Shown in pieces: positions 9,435 through 18,490 of a stretch of DNA of 64,000 nucleotides. The position numbers and the translations under genes were made by a program. This stretch comes from Boseongicola sp. Lineage in GTDB: Bacteria; Pseudomonadota; Alphaproteobacteria; Rhodobacterales; Rhodobacteraceae. Location: positions 1 through 64,000 of the forward strand of contig JAPPCV010000109.1 in NCBI GenBank assembly GCA_028824715.1, read 5' to 3'. Under the pieces are notes generated by a model. The model worked only from the letters and a program-made list of their open reading frames with translations. It had not been told where the DNA came from and searched no databases. Numbering within the stretch: position 1 is the first letter of the stretch; each line of letters begins with the position of its first letter.

Positions 9435-9905
9435 TCAAGTGTCACCTTCAAGATCCAGCAGAGTGCGCAGCAGCGCCTTCAGTTGAGCGCCCTCATGGTC
9501 GCTCAGACGTTCGGTCAGTTCTTTCTGATATTGCAAGTTGTCCAGGTGGACCGCTTCCAGCATTGCCTGTCCCTTTTCGCTGATGCGAATGGTCACGGAC
9601 CGGCCGTCGTCGGGAGAGTTGCGACGCTCCACCAACTGCTTCTCTTCCATGCGGCGCAGCAAATCGCTCACCGTGTTCATGTCGAGGGCTATCAGCTCTC
9701 CCGCGCGCCTTTGCGACACATCCGGGTTCTGCGAAATCGCAACCAGAAGAGCCAATTGCCGCGACGTGATGCCATGATGACCGAGAGACTGGTTGAACAG
9801 TTTCTCGGCATGGAAATGCGACCGCCGCAACAAGTGCGACAAAGTGTCGAGCAGGTCATATGGTTCCGTCGTCCCGGAGGCTGGACCTGGATCGCTCTTG
9901 CACAT
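9435..9905 (-). CDS. MarR-family transcriptional regulator
   Basis: This 156-residue protein has the MarR winged-helix layout. It has an N-terminal dimerisation helix, then GITSRQLALLVAISQNPDVS. The recognition region is RRAGELIALDMNTVSDLLRRME and the wing is LVERRNSPDDGRSVTIRIS, with the DxR motif intact. A C-terminal dimerisation helix ends in LLDLEGDT. The ligand cannot be told. It lies upstream, in transcription order, of nothing obvious, and its other neighbours are a kynureninase relic and a tryptophan-type importer. A former role in aromatic amino-acid catabolism is therefore possible. Confidence 0.9.
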   Translation of the reverse strand: MCKSDPGPASGTTEPYDLLDTLSHLLRRSHFHAEKLFNQSLGHHGITSRQLALLVAISQNPDVSQRRAGELIALDMNTVSDLLRRMEEKQLVERRNSPDDGRSVTIRISEKGQAMLEAVHLDNLQYQKELTERLSDHEGAQLKALLRTLLDLEGDT

Positions 9906-10360
9906 GCCAATGCCACCTCAACCAGGTTTCAGGGCCAATCGCGTACGCTTGGTATTTCATCCGCGCCAGTGTTCCAAGTGTCGAACGGTTTCCGGCACCA
10001 TGGCATGCTGGGTGAACTGAATTCGCCTGGCGCCGTATCGCTTCGTTCACCGGTTCTGTCGTGCAGGTGGCTACTCGACATGCCGGTCGTGGGCGATGAT
10101 CCTGAAAATCTCGATGGCGGCACCGACGAGCGCGCTACGAATGAACTCGGGACTTCGGCAATGGGCTTTCTGCCACCATGCGCCTCAAGCGGCGCGCGTG
10201 GCTGCCAAGACACCAACGAGGGATCGACACTCTCCTGCGAGCGACCCCCAAGACTCTTCTCATGTCAAGCCGCCCTGATCCTCCCAATGCGTTCCAACGG
10301 CCTGCAGGTTCGGTGCCAGAATCCTCGAAGCCCTCTCGACGCACTGGATGTCGTTTTCGG
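9906..10360. other. Relic-containing intergenic region
   Basis: There is no intact gene. On the minus strand, the stretch from about 10160 down to a TAG at 10071-10073 reads SPEFIRSALVGAAIEIFRII and ends HDRHVE. It looks like the C-terminus of a real protein but I do not recognise its family. It probably belongs to the same decayed locus as the kynureninase fragment that follows. Confidence 0.35.
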
Positions 10361-10489
10361 TCTCCACTCGTCCGTGAACATCCGCGGCACACGGTCACCG
10401 ACGCCACGCGGCAGCGGTCCCAGCGAATTGCCATCCAGGTACGTGACACCTTCGAGCGGAACAAGGCGATCCTTCGCCGGGAGTGTCAC
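10361..10489 (-). pseudogene. kynU: Kynureninase N-terminal fragment
   Basis: A 43-codon stretch reads GVTYLDGNSLGPLPRGVGDR followed by DEW. This is the characteristic N-terminal block of kynureninase (GVIYLDGNSLGPLP...V...EW). No open frame continues into the pyridoxal-phosphate domain, so this is a truncated, decayed copy. Kynureninase cleaves kynurenine to anthranilate and alanine in tryptophan breakdown. The adjacent importer belongs to a family predicted to carry tryptophan, and a MarR regulator lies on the other side. This suggests a degraded tryptophan-catabolic locus. Confidence 0.6.
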
Positions 10490-10595
10490 GCGATGCCCCG
10501 CTGCTTGCTGATCCCGGGGACGGGCAGCACCCATGGCATCCGGCGGTGCCTGTCAGCCGGATTCCCCTGGAAGGGGCGGGCGCCATCACTGTCGA

Positions 10596-11504
10596 TCATG
10601 GCCTTGACGGTCCTGCATGCTTGTCAAGGCGTGCCTTGAGAATTGGCGCGCCGAGCGCGGCAAGCACGAAAAGGCCCGTCAGAAGCTTGAGGTCCGAGGG
10701 CTTGAATCCGAGGCTCAGCGCCATGGCGACGAACTGGAAGTAGAAGAGCGATCCCACGACCGGCGCCGCGATCTGGCGCAGCAGGCTGTCACGGCCAAGG
10801 ATCGCCTCCCCGAGGATGGTGCCCGCAAGGCCGATCACCAGCACGCCCACGCCCATGTTGACATCGGCATAGCTTTGATACTGCGACATCGTCGCTCCGC
10901 CGAGGGCCGCGAGGCAGCCCGCAAGCCCCAGCCCCGCGATGACGAAGGCCCGGGTTGAGAGCCCGTGCGCGCGCGCCATCATCTGGTTGGAGCCTACGGC
11001 GCGCAGGCCCAGCCCCAGCTCGGTCAGCAGAAACCAGTGGAGCGCGCCGCACACGATGAGGAGCAGGACCGCAAGCAGGGCGAATTGCGTCAGCGGCGCG
11101 CCGCCATCCGGGCCAAGGAAAGCCGTGAACAGGGTGTCATGGCTGAACAACGCCGTGTTCGGCTTGCCCATCACCCGGATGTTGATCGAAAAGAGCATCG
11201 TCAGCACGATGATCCCGGCGAGCAGCGACGTGACCTTGAAAGCAAGGTGGATCAGCGCCGTGAGGCATCCCGCCAGGGCCCCGGCCAGAATGGCCGCGAG
11301 GATAGCGGGGACGATGCCAGAACCGCCGGCCAGCATCGCGGCGGCAACGGCACCGCCCAGGGGGAAGCTGCCCTCGGCGGTCAGGTCCGGCAGGCTCAGC
11401 AGGCGAAACGGGATCATCACGCCAAGCGCCACGAATGCGTACACCCCGCCCTGCGCCAGGCTGACCGGGATCAGGTTGAAGTAGGTGTTCAGGACATCGA
11501 TCAT
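10596..11504 (-). CDS. ABC importer permease, TrpY-like
   Basis: A 302-residue hydrophobic protein with about eight to nine membrane segments, of the branched-chain/CUT2-like permease type. It starts MIDVLNTYFNLIPVSLAQGG, has the typical TAEGSFPLGGAVAAA loop, and ends with a positively charged tail. It is the last gene of a four-gene unit: dehydrogenase, binding protein, ATPase, permease. Together with PF04392-type binding proteins, such permeases form an importer family predicted to carry tryptophan, but the substrate here is not proven. Confidence 0.85.
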   Translation of the reverse strand: MIDVLNTYFNLIPVSLAQGGVYAFVALGVMIPFRLLSLPDLTAEGSFPLGGAVAAAMLAGGSGIVPAILAAILAGALAGCLTALIHLAFKVTSLLAGIIVLTMLFSINIRVMGKPNTALFSHDTLFTAFLGPDGGAPLTQFALLAVLLLIVCGALHWFLLTELGLGLRAVGSNQMMARAHGLSTRAFVIAGLGLAGCLAALGGATMSQYQSYADVNMGVGVLVIGLAGTILGEAILGRDSLLRQIAAPVVGSLFYFQFVAMALSLGFKPSDLKLLTGLFVLAALGAPILKARLDKHAGPSRP

Positions 11505-11513
11505 GCCCGCCCC

Positions 11514-12317
11514 TCAGTTCAGCAACATGCGATCGCTGACCGCATCGTGAAAGCGTGCCACAAGATCGGCGGCGGTCACGCTCGCCTTTTCCGTGCGGTC
11601 CAGGTTCAGGATCACGCGGCCGTCATGCATCATGATCAGCCGATCGCCATGCGTTATGGCCTGTTCCATGTTGTGGGTGATCATCAGCGTGGTGATGTTC
11701 CTGCCCGCGACCGCCTGAAGGGTCGCGCCAAGCACCAGCTCGGCGGCGCGCGGATCGAGGGCGGCGGTGTGTTCGTCCAGCAGGAGAAGCGGCGGTGCCT
11801 TCAATGTTGCCATGACCAGCGTCAGGGATTGCCGTTGCCCGCCGGACAGAAGCGCCACCCGATCCGACAGCCGGTTTTCCAGACCCAGCCCCAGCACCTC
11901 CAATGCGGCGCGGAAGCCGTCCCGCTCGGTGCGCTTCAGTCCCATCCGGAAGCCGCGCGCGGATCCGCGCCGGGCCGCGATGGCGAGATTCTCCTCGATG
12001 GTGAGCGAAGCGGCAGTGCCCTGCATCGGATCCTGGAACACGCGAGCCATGAAGTGCGCGCGCTTGTGGGCAGGCAGGCGGCTCATGTCCTGGCCCGCCA
12101 CGACGACCTTGCCCGCATCAAGCTGCAATTCGCCGGAGATCGCGTTCAGCGTCGTGCTCTTCCCGGAACCGTTGCTGCCGATCACGATTCCGAATTCCCC
12201 GGCGGCCAGATCCAGGTCGACGCCGTTCAGCGCCGCTTTCTCCTGCACGGTGCCGGGGAAGAAGGTCTTGCGCAGGCCGGAGACATGAACTCCGGCCTGC
12301 CCATGCGCATCCGTCAC
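11514..12317 (-). CDS. ABC importer ATP-binding protein, TrpZ-like
   Basis: An ATPase of 267 residues with Walker A GSNGSGKST, signature LLSGGQRQ, Walker B LLLLDEHTAALD and switch His in MITHNMEQA. I place the start at the GTG at 12317, whose GTGA overlaps the stop of the upstream binding-protein gene. The translation turns family-like immediately after it, at VHVSGLRKTF. It energises the neighbouring permease. Confidence 0.9.
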   Translation of the reverse strand: MTDAHGQAGVHVSGLRKTFFPGTVQEKAALNGVDLDLAAGEFGIVIGSNGSGKSTTLNAISGELQLDAGKVVVAGQDMSRLPAHKRAHFMARVFQDPMQGTAASLTIEENLAIAARRGSARGFRMGLKRTERDGFRAALEVLGLGLENRLSDRVALLSGGQRQSLTLVMATLKAPPLLLLDEHTAALDPRAAELVLGATLQAVAGRNITTLMITHNMEQAITHGDRLIMMHDGRVILNLDRTEKASVTAADLVARFHDAVSDRMLLN

Positions 12318-13279
12318 CTTACGCAGCCGCAGTCCGCAAGCGCCTCTGGCAGCATCATGCCGAATTCCTCCATGTACCTTGCGCTGATCGTGGCGGAGTG
12401 ATCCTCCGGGCTTGGGCGATAGACATCGACCGCGCTGACCGGCTCGCCGTCCAGGATGCGTGCCGCCCGCAGTCCCGCCTGACGGCCCACCTCGAACCAC
12501 GAGACGGACATCGACGCGAGGATCTGCCCGTCCTCGACACCGACAGGCGAGGCGTTGATCACGGGCACCCGGTTCCGACGCGCCGCGGCGGCAACTGCGG
12601 GCAGGGCGGGCTGCAGCATGCTGGAGGGGATCAGGTAGATGACGTCCGTGTCCTTCAGCGCATCGACGCGCACCGGAATGTCGGCGGTGGCCTCGACGCT
12701 GACGGTGACGAGCTCGATGTCCATCTCGGCAGCGGCACGTTCGGCATAGCTGACATTGACCACGTCATTGGCATCGCCGGGGTTGAACAGGATCCCGACC
12801 GTGTCCGCATCGCCCAGCAGGTCCTTGGCGAAGGCAAACACCGTTTCCATGGACTGCAGGTTCGATGCTCCGGTGAACCGGTCGCTGCCGCCGTCCCAGC
12901 CGGGCACGAGACCAGCGTCCACCGGGTCGGTCACCGGGGCGAAGACGATGGGAATCGACTTGTCCTGCACGACCCGGCGCGCGGCCTGGCTGATCGGCGT
13001 CGTCACCGTAAGAAACAGGTCCGGGCCGGAGGCCTCCAGCGTCGCGATCATCTGCGCCACGACGGCGGCATCAAAGCTGGCGTCCTGGTATTCGAAGGCC
13101 ACGTCGCTGCCTTCTGCATAGCCACCGTCGGCCATTCCCTTCTTGAACCCGCCTATCACCGCGTTCAGCGCAGGGTGAGGCCCGAGATTGGCCAAGGCCA
13201 CTGTCTTGTCCTGCGCTTGCACTGCAGAGCCGAAAAGCGCCATGGCCAAGGCCGCCGTGTAGAGGATCTGGATTTTCAT
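12314..13279 (-). CDS. Periplasmic binding protein of an ABC importer, TrpX-like (PF04392 family)
   Basis: A protein of about 321 residues with a signal peptide (MKIQILYTAALAMALFGSAV, cleavage after AQA). It has the two-lobed ABC_sub_bind family sequence, with GFKKGMADGGY, PDLFLTVTTPISQAA, VGILFNPGDAND and RNRVPVINASPVGV. ATG at 13279 has GGGAG eight bases upstream. The in-frame ATG at 13285 is too close to that motif. Members are predicted to bind tryptophan or related aromatic compounds, and the substrate here is inferred only. It is translationally coupled to the ATPase by a GTGA overlap. Confidence 0.88.
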   Translation of the reverse strand: MKIQILYTAALAMALFGSAVQAQDKTVALANLGPHPALNAVIGGFKKGMADGGYAEGSDVAFEYQDASFDAAVVAQMIATLEASGPDLFLTVTTPISQAARRVVQDKSIPIVFAPVTDPVDAGLVPGWDGGSDRFTGASNLQSMETVFAFAKDLLGDADTVGILFNPGDANDVVNVSYAERAAAEMDIELVTVSVEATADIPVRVDALKDTDVIYLIPSSMLQPALPAVAAAARRNRVPVINASPVGVEDGQILASMSVSWFEVGRQAGLRAARILDGEPVSAVDVYRPSPEDHSATISARYMEEFGMMLPEALADCGCVR

Positions 13280-13310
13280 CGTCATGTCTCCCGCTAGTTG
13301 TTGCAGTCGT

Positions 13311-14129
13311 TCAGACCAGTTCGAACTCGCCTGTTGACAGGCCGCCCGCTTGCCGGAGCGAGTGCCAGACGGAATCGATCATCTCCGTCCCGGACACGCC
13401 TCTCGCGGGCTGCCGCTTCTCGGTGCGGAAATAGCCGCCGTCACTGCCCCAGGCCTCGACCTCGGCAATCGCGCAATCAAGCGACGGATCGGCCACCAGC
13501 ACGCCTTCGCACGCATTTACGCCCGTCGACAGGAGCGCCGCCGTGACCATCGTGTTCACGTTGCGAGGATAGCGTGCGGCGATTTCCCGGACGGGACCGT
13601 CAAAGACGGTGCGCGCACTGGTGACGTCGCCGGCGTCGAAGTCGACGCCCGAGAAATCGATGTTCCCTGGATTCTTGCGAAAGGTGATGCGCACCCGATC
13701 CCATCGGTTGCTCCGCTTGACCAGCTCCTCGCCGCCGATCAGCGCGCCGGCGGCAAGCAGCAGCCGCGTGCCGTTGCGTCGGGCGGTCTCGAGAAGCCGG
13801 TCGCAAAGACCCTCGTCAGTCAGTGCGCTCGTGGACAGGGGCAGGTAGTCCGAATGCCGCAGGAACCGCGTGCCGAAATCCGTCGTGAACAGGGGATGCG
13901 CCGCCTCCACGATGACGTCCGCGCCGTGCGCTTCAACCTGTGACAGGTGGCTCAGGAAGGTCTCTTCCGGGATGTCGGCCGCCTGTTCACGCCGCCGCGC
14001 ATGCACGAAGGCCAGCTCCATCTGGTCGGCATGGGCCTGGATGCGCCGCACGAGGTTCTGCCCTATGAACCCGTACCCGATCACGCCAATGGACGTCTTG
14101 CGCCCCTGCCCAGGGTTTCGTGATGCCAT
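13311..14129 (-). CDS. L-aspartate-dehydrogenase-like NAD(P)-dependent oxidoreductase
   Basis: A 272-residue protein with an N-terminal Rossmann fold (IGVIGYGFIGQNLVRRI). It carries the aspartate dehydrogenase domain motifs: AAGALIGGEEL near residue 145, VRITFRKNPGN, and RYPRNVNTMVTAALLSTGV near residue 205, close to the family's FPxNVNxAAALxLAG. Known members oxidise L-aspartate to iminoaspartate, feeding NAD synthesis or amino-acid breakdown. It heads the importer operon by 31 bases, so it probably acts on the imported amino acid or a product of it. That is inference from context. Confidence 0.8.
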   Translation of the reverse strand: MASRNPGQGRKTSIGVIGYGFIGQNLVRRIQAHADQMELAFVHARRREQAADIPEETFLSHLSQVEAHGADVIVEAAHPLFTTDFGTRFLRHSDYLPLSTSALTDEGLCDRLLETARRNGTRLLLAAGALIGGEELVKRSNRWDRVRITFRKNPGNIDFSGVDFDAGDVTSARTVFDGPVREIAARYPRNVNTMVTAALLSTGVNACEGVLVADPSLDCAIAEVEAWGSDGGYFRTEKRQPARGVSGTEMIDSVWHSLRQAGGLSTGEFELV

Positions 14130-14145
14130 GGGAACCGCTCATTGC

Positions 14146-14157
14146 TACGTATACGTA
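14146..14157. promoter_or_regulatory. Perfect 12-bp palindrome upstream of the importer operon
   Basis: TACGTATACGTA is a perfect palindrome 17 bases upstream of the ATG at 14129. It contains the GTATAC core common in GntR-family operators. It is a plausible operator for the four-gene operon. No GntR gene lies adjacent, so the binding factor is unknown. Confidence 0.4.
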
Positions 14158-14880
14158 TTAAATGATCAATCCTTCGGTACGTCAACCCGTTCCCCTTCTT
14201 CAAGGTTGGCATTGCCTTGTGCCATGCAAGGCTCTGCGCCGGCGATGAAAGGCAGAAAGGGAGAGTTGCGGCACCAGTCGCGACGGCCGTCGTTGTTGCG
14301 TGCTGCACTTCGAAGCCAGACCGGAAGAGCCTGCCGCAGAGAGACGGGCTTGCTTGGGCGGCGCAATCTTTGTCGGCCGGGCACCGCGCCAGACGGCGCT
14401 GTCGGCAAATCCATGTCGATGCGCGCGCACCACGGAGTCAACTTTCGTCGTTTGGCCTGCCGTGCCGTAACTTTCGTGCAGCTGCATGCAGCAGCCCTGT
14501 ACAAGCCCCATTCGATCCTGCCGGCACCGTCGAGTGCCGCGTTGACGACGGATTTCAGCCGGATGCACCGTTTCGCACGCCCTGGAACCCGCTCAGGCGC
14601 AGGCTTCTTCGGCGATTGAGACGCGGAGGTGCGGAAGAAGACGGGCGGGTCGGGCAAGGGCCGCAGCGTGGAGGGCGGGGTCCTCCTGGCCGGAGCCGTG
14701 GAGCTTCCCGCCGTCAGGGTCGCATTGCGGCGGCGCGGGCACGTTCTCCGCAATGGATTCGGGGACCGTGCCGCGTGGGCGTCGCCACGCCACCTTGTGG
14801 CGCCTTCGCCAAGGGGACAGGCCTTTCTCCCAATGGGGCATTCGGACTGGACGTTGCGCCCGGACAGGCAAAGCCTGAAG
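14158..14880. other. Gene-free stretch
   Basis: About 720 bases without a gene I can support. Long open frames occur on both strands, but their translations are low-complexity, Arg/Ala-rich and unlike any family. A short CAGGC-AAA-GCCTG hairpin at 14866-14878 follows the stop codon of the ATPase gene on the minus strand, without a clear T tract. Confidence 0.45.
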
Positions 14881-16005
14881 TCAGTTCCATTCGGGTGCGA
14901 TCACGTTGCGCGTCAGGGATGTTCCATCGGACCGGAACAAGTGGCAGTTTTCCGCAGCCACCCAGGTTGACAGCGTCGTGCCGTCGCGCAGCGTTACATC
15001 GGAATGGCTTGACGCTGTCACGTCGACCTCTTCTCCATTCTCCACCGGAATCTGGCCGTATATGTTCGTTACGGCGCCAAGGTGTTCCACAACGTCTGAT
15101 TTCAGCTCGAACCGGATTGCTGTGCATTCTGGATCCTGGAACAGGACGTGCTCGGGGCGGAATCCCAGGGTCAGGCTCTCTCTCTGCCCTGCGCTTTCAA
15201 TTGGCAGTGGCGTGGGTGCGCCATCGCCAACCTGAATGGTTGTCACTTGATCCCCGGCCGCGCCAACCGAACGGCAGGGAACAAGGTTCATCTGCGGTGC
15301 ACCGATGAAGGTTGCCACGAACTGGTTGGCTGGATTGAAATAAAGTTCGTGAGGCGTTCCAACTTGTTCAATCCGGCCGTCGCGCAGAACCACGATGCGA
15401 TCCGCCATGGTCATGGCCTCGACCTGATCGTGCGTCACATAGATGATTGTGTTCTTGAGCTGGCGATGCAGCTTGGTGATTTCCACCCGCATCCTGATGC
15501 GCAGCTTCGCATCCAAGTTCGACAGAGGTTCATCAAACAGGAAAACCTTGGGCTCCTTGACAATTGCGCGGCCAATTGCCACGCGTTGCCGCTGGCCGCC
15601 TGACAGTTCGGACGGTTTCCGATCGAGCAGTTGCTCGATATGAAGCAACTTGCTGGCAATTTCGACACGACTGTCGATGTCCGCTTTCGCCACGCCTTCC
15701 GACTTGAGCGGGAACTCGAGATTTCCGCGGCAGCTCATATGCGGAAACAGCGCGTAGTTCTGGAACACCATGGACAGGTCGCGGTCTGCCGGGTCGACGT
15801 CCGTGACGTCCTGCCCTGCAATCCGGACCGAACCGCTTGCAATTGGCTCCAGCCCCGCGATGCTGCGCAGAAGCGTGGATTTGCCGGAACCGGACGGGCC
15901 GACAAACACGATGAACTCTCGGTCCTTGATGTCCAGGTCGATGCCATGCAGCGCAGTGACGGCGCCGTATGTCTTGACAAGCTTCGATGTGCTTACCTCT
16001 GCCAT
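14881..16005 (-). CDS. ABC importer ATP-binding protein, UgpC/MalK-like
   Basis: A 374-residue carbohydrate-type ATPase with Walker A GPSGSGKST, signature LSGGQRQ, Walker B VFLFDEPLSNLDAKLR and ITKLHRQLKNTIIYVTHDQ. It also has a C-terminal TOBE/OB regulatory domain of about 130 residues typical of MalK, UgpC and MsmK. AAGGGG upstream supports the ATG at 16005. It is the last gene of the sugar operon, 13 bases after the HAD gene, and would energise the MalF/MalG-type permeases encoded upstream. Confidence 0.93.
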   Translation of the reverse strand: MAEVSTSKLVKTYGAVTALHGIDLDIKDREFIVFVGPSGSGKSTLLRSIAGLEPIASGSVRIAGQDVTDVDPADRDLSMVFQNYALFPHMSCRGNLEFPLKSEGVAKADIDSRVEIASKLLHIEQLLDRKPSELSGGQRQRVAIGRAIVKEPKVFLFDEPLSNLDAKLRIRMRVEITKLHRQLKNTIIYVTHDQVEAMTMADRIVVLRDGRIEQVGTPHELYFNPANQFVATFIGAPQMNLVPCRSVGAAGDQVTTIQVGDGAPTPLPIESAGQRESLTLGFRPEHVLFQDPECTAIRFELKSDVVEHLGAVTNIYGQIPVENGEEVDVTASSHSDVTLRDGTTLSTWVAAENCHLFRSDGTSLTRNVIAPEWN

Positions 16006-16017
16006 GTCGCGTCCCCT

Positions 16018-16800
16018 TCAAGAACTTGTCGCCGCAGCGGGTATGGAGGCGAGCGTTTCAATTTCGAAGTCAGGTTCGATCGGGAACGGGCCTTTCTCGG
16101 CCACTCCGGTGCGCACGAGAATGGTGGGAAGGCCAGCTCTGTGACCCGCCATGATGTCGGTCATGATCTGATCGCCGAGCATGAACGTTGATTTCTGGTC
16201 CGTTCCTAGAATGGACAGCGCCATTGTGACAATATCCGGTTGTGGCTTGCCGATGATGATGGGCGTAACGCCAGACGCCGTTTCTATGGCCTTCAGGATC
16301 GAACCCGCTCCGGGCTCAAAGCCGCGGCCGCGGGGCAGCATGTGATCCGGGTTGGTTCCGATGAAGCGTGCACCCCTCAACAGGGCTGTCTGGGCCTTGG
16401 CCAGTTTCGCATAGGTGAACTCGCGATCCAGTCCAGCCACCACCGCGGCCACGCCTTCATCGGCAATTTCAAACCCGCGACCTTCCACTGCACGGGTGAG
16501 TGCGCGTGCGCCGATGACCATGACGCGCGCGCCCGGCTGAACGAGGGACGCCAGCCGATCAGCGGCAACTTCCGAGGTCGTGATGATCCGCTCGGGCACG
16601 GCGGGAATGCCCATGCCAGTCAGCTTGTCGGCAAACTCTACGGCGGATTTCGTGGAGTTGTTCGTGACAAATGCATAGGGAAAGCCGCTGTCGTGCCACT
16701 TTTGAAAGGCGTGAACGGCGCTGTCGATCGGGTCGTCCCCGCGGTAGGTCACACCATCCAGATCGCTGATGATGCCGGACACTCTGGGCCAGTCATCCAT
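16018..16800 (-). CDS. HAD-superfamily (NagD-like, class IIA) sugar phosphatase
   Basis: A 260-residue HAD class IIA hydrolase. It has the nucleophile motif IISDLDGVTY, FVTNNSTKSAVEFADKL (motif II), GKPQPDIV (motif III Lys) and MLGDQIMTDIMAGHRAG (motif IV). Relatives dephosphorylate small sugar or nucleoside phosphates. It lies between the SDR gene (7-base gap) and the ATPase gene in the sugar operon, suggesting removal of a phosphate from an intermediate made with the PfkB kinase. This is inferred from context. Confidence 0.88.
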   Translation of the reverse strand: MDDWPRVSGIISDLDGVTYRGDDPIDSAVHAFQKWHDSGFPYAFVTNNSTKSAVEFADKLTGMGIPAVPERIITTSEVAADRLASLVQPGARVMVIGARALTRAVEGRGFEIADEGVAAVVAGLDREFTYAKLAKAQTALLRGARFIGTNPDHMLPRGRGFEPGAGSILKAIETASGVTPIIIGKPQPDIVTMALSILGTDQKSTFMLGDQIMTDIMAGHRAGLPTILVRTGVAEKGPFPIEPDFEIETLASIPAAATSS

Positions 16801-16807
16801 GTCACTC

Positions 16808-17566
16808 TCAATCGCTCATCACCATTCCGCCATTTACATGCACCACTTGTCCAGTAATGTATGACGCTGCGTCCGATGCCAGGAATACAGTCGCGCCGAC
16901 AATGTCTTCGGGTTGACCAATGCGGCCAAGGGGGATGAGGCCACCGTGGCGGGCCTCTGTCTCTTCTGCCGGCCTGCCATGCATTGGCGTGTGAACGATC
17001 CCTGGAGCCACCGCGTTCACAGTCACGCAGTGTGGCGCGGTCTCGTAGGCGAGCAGTTGTGTCAGGTCGTGCACGATCGCTTTCGAAAAGCAGTAGTCCG
17101 CCCCGCCAGCCTGGTAGTTGAACACCGCGCCGCGCGACGAAATGGAAGATCCGATATTGATGACGCGCCCGCCCCGGTCCTTGAGGCTGTCTTCATAAAC
17201 CAATCGTGTCAGGTCCAGGACCGCATCCGTGTTGATGGCCAAAGTACGTTGGATTCTCTGTCGGTCCCCGTCCATCAGGCGTTCCGCCGACTTGATTCCG
17301 GCATTGTTCACAAGGATGTCCAAGGGGCCAAAGCGCTCGCGTACCAGGGCAAGAACGTCCTTGATTCCCGCCTCGTCGGACACGTCCAGGCGAACCGGCA
17401 TCACACGGTCATTGCTTGCCATCGCGCTTTCAACCGCGGCCGGGTCCAGATCGGCTGCCACGACATTCGCCCCAGTGTCGACGAACCCTTTGACGAGCGC
17501 CAGACCGATGCCGCCGGACGCCCCTGTGACAAGCGCCGTCTTCCCGGTCAGGTCGAAAATTCCCAT
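16808..17566 (-). CDS. Short-chain dehydrogenase/reductase (SDR)
   Basis: A 252-residue classical SDR. It has the TGASGGIG cofactor loop, NNAG, active-site Ser in NIGSSISS, Tyr/Lys in YCFSK, and the C-terminal GQVVHVNGGMVMSD. The Asp after beta-2 (AADLD) favours NAD(H). It directly abuts the PfkB kinase gene: the kinase stop is followed immediately by the ATG here. It probably oxidises or reduces the imported sugar or polyol. The exact substrate cannot be read from the sequence. Confidence 0.92.
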   Translation of the reverse strand: MGIFDLTGKTALVTGASGGIGLALVKGFVDTGANVVAADLDPAAVESAMASNDRVMPVRLDVSDEAGIKDVLALVRERFGPLDILVNNAGIKSAERLMDGDRQRIQRTLAINTDAVLDLTRLVYEDSLKDRGGRVINIGSSISSRGAVFNYQAGGADYCFSKAIVHDLTQLLAYETAPHCVTVNAVAPGIVHTPMHGRPAEETEARHGGLIPLGRIGQPEDIVGATVFLASDAASYITGQVVHVNGGMVMSD

Positions 17567-18490
17567 TCAATATGCTCCTTGCTGGGCCAGGAACTCCCTG
17601 ACCTCCGGTTCTGTTGGCATGGATTGCTGGGCGCCCTTGCGGGTGACGCTCACGCTTGCGGCCGCAACCGCGAAGCTCAAAGCGTCGTCAATGCGTCGTT
17701 CCTTGGCAATCGCGGTGGCCAGGGCGCCGTTGAACGCATCGCCGGCGGCAGTCGTGTCCACGGCGTTCACCGGGTAGGCGCTTTGGTGGATGCGTCGATT
17801 GGCGTCCAGATACACGGCACCCTTGTCGCCAAGCGTTATCGCCACCCCGGCAACGCCCTTGTCGTGCAGGTGCATTGCGGCAGCGAAGGCCTCCTCCACC
17901 GTCGTGACCGGAAGACCGGTCAGTTTCTCAGCCTCCGTTTCATTGGGCGTAATGATGTTGATGGACCGGCAATCTGCCTCGGTGATCTGAGCGCGCACTG
18001 GCGCGGGGTTGAAGATGAGAAACCGGTTGCCCTTGGCCTCGAATGCCGCGCGGCACGCTTCGACGGGCAATCCCATTTCGACGACCACAACCGCGTCCTG
18101 CGCAACGTCGTCCAGCGCGGCCCGGACATCGTCGGGGCTGAATTTCTCGTTCGCACCCGCGTCGATCCCGATCATGTTGGTGCCCTTGGAACTGACGAAA
18201 ATCAGCGCCTTGCCCGAGGCCGCTCCCGGCTTTCTCTGCATCTTGCCGGTCTTGACACCGAAATCCGCCAAGCCGCGCGCCAGCGCATCCGCTGCATCGT
18301 CCTCGCCGAACATCGTCGCGAAATAGGGGTCACCACCCAGCCGCGCGGCAGCGACCGCTTGGTTCGCACCCTTGCCGCCGCCGAATTCCTCGATGGTTCC
18401 AATCAGGCTCTGGCCGACGGTTGGCAGGTTCTCGGCGTAGAAGACGATGTCGAGATTGGTTGTCCCGATGAAGACGAGCGGCCGCATCAC
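17567..18490 (-). CDS. PfkB-family carbohydrate kinase (ribokinase-like)
   Basis: A 307-residue ribokinase-family protein. The N-terminal signature FGGGKGANQAVAAARLGG is near residue 38, and the C-terminal anion-hole/catalytic motif VDTTAAGDAFNGAL is near residue 240. A typical NPAPV stretch lies in the middle. It would phosphorylate the sugar brought in by the linked importer. Its start overlaps the stop of the MalG-type permease gene by four bases, so translation is coupled. Confidence 0.92.
   Translation of the reverse strand: MMRPLVFIGTTNLDIVFYAENLPTVGQSLIGTIEEFGGGKGANQAVAAARLGGDPYFATMFGEDDAADALARGLADFGVKTGKMQRKPGAASGKALIFVSSKGTNMIGIDAGANEKFSPDDVRAALDDVAQDAVVVVEMGLPVEACRAAFEAKGNRFLIFNPAPVRAQITEADCRSINIITPNETEAEKLTGLPVTTVEEAFAAAMHLHDKGVAGVAITLGDKGAVYLDANRRIHQSAYPVNAVDTTAAGDAFNGALATAIAKERRIDDALSFAVAAASVSVTRKGAQQSMPTEPEVREFLAQQGAY

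Noticed and set aside
14217-15308. Long plus-strand open frame of over 360 codons
   Set aside because: Its second half is antisense to the well-supported UgpC-like ATPase gene, and the translation is Arg/Pro-rich low-complexity sequence without family similarity.
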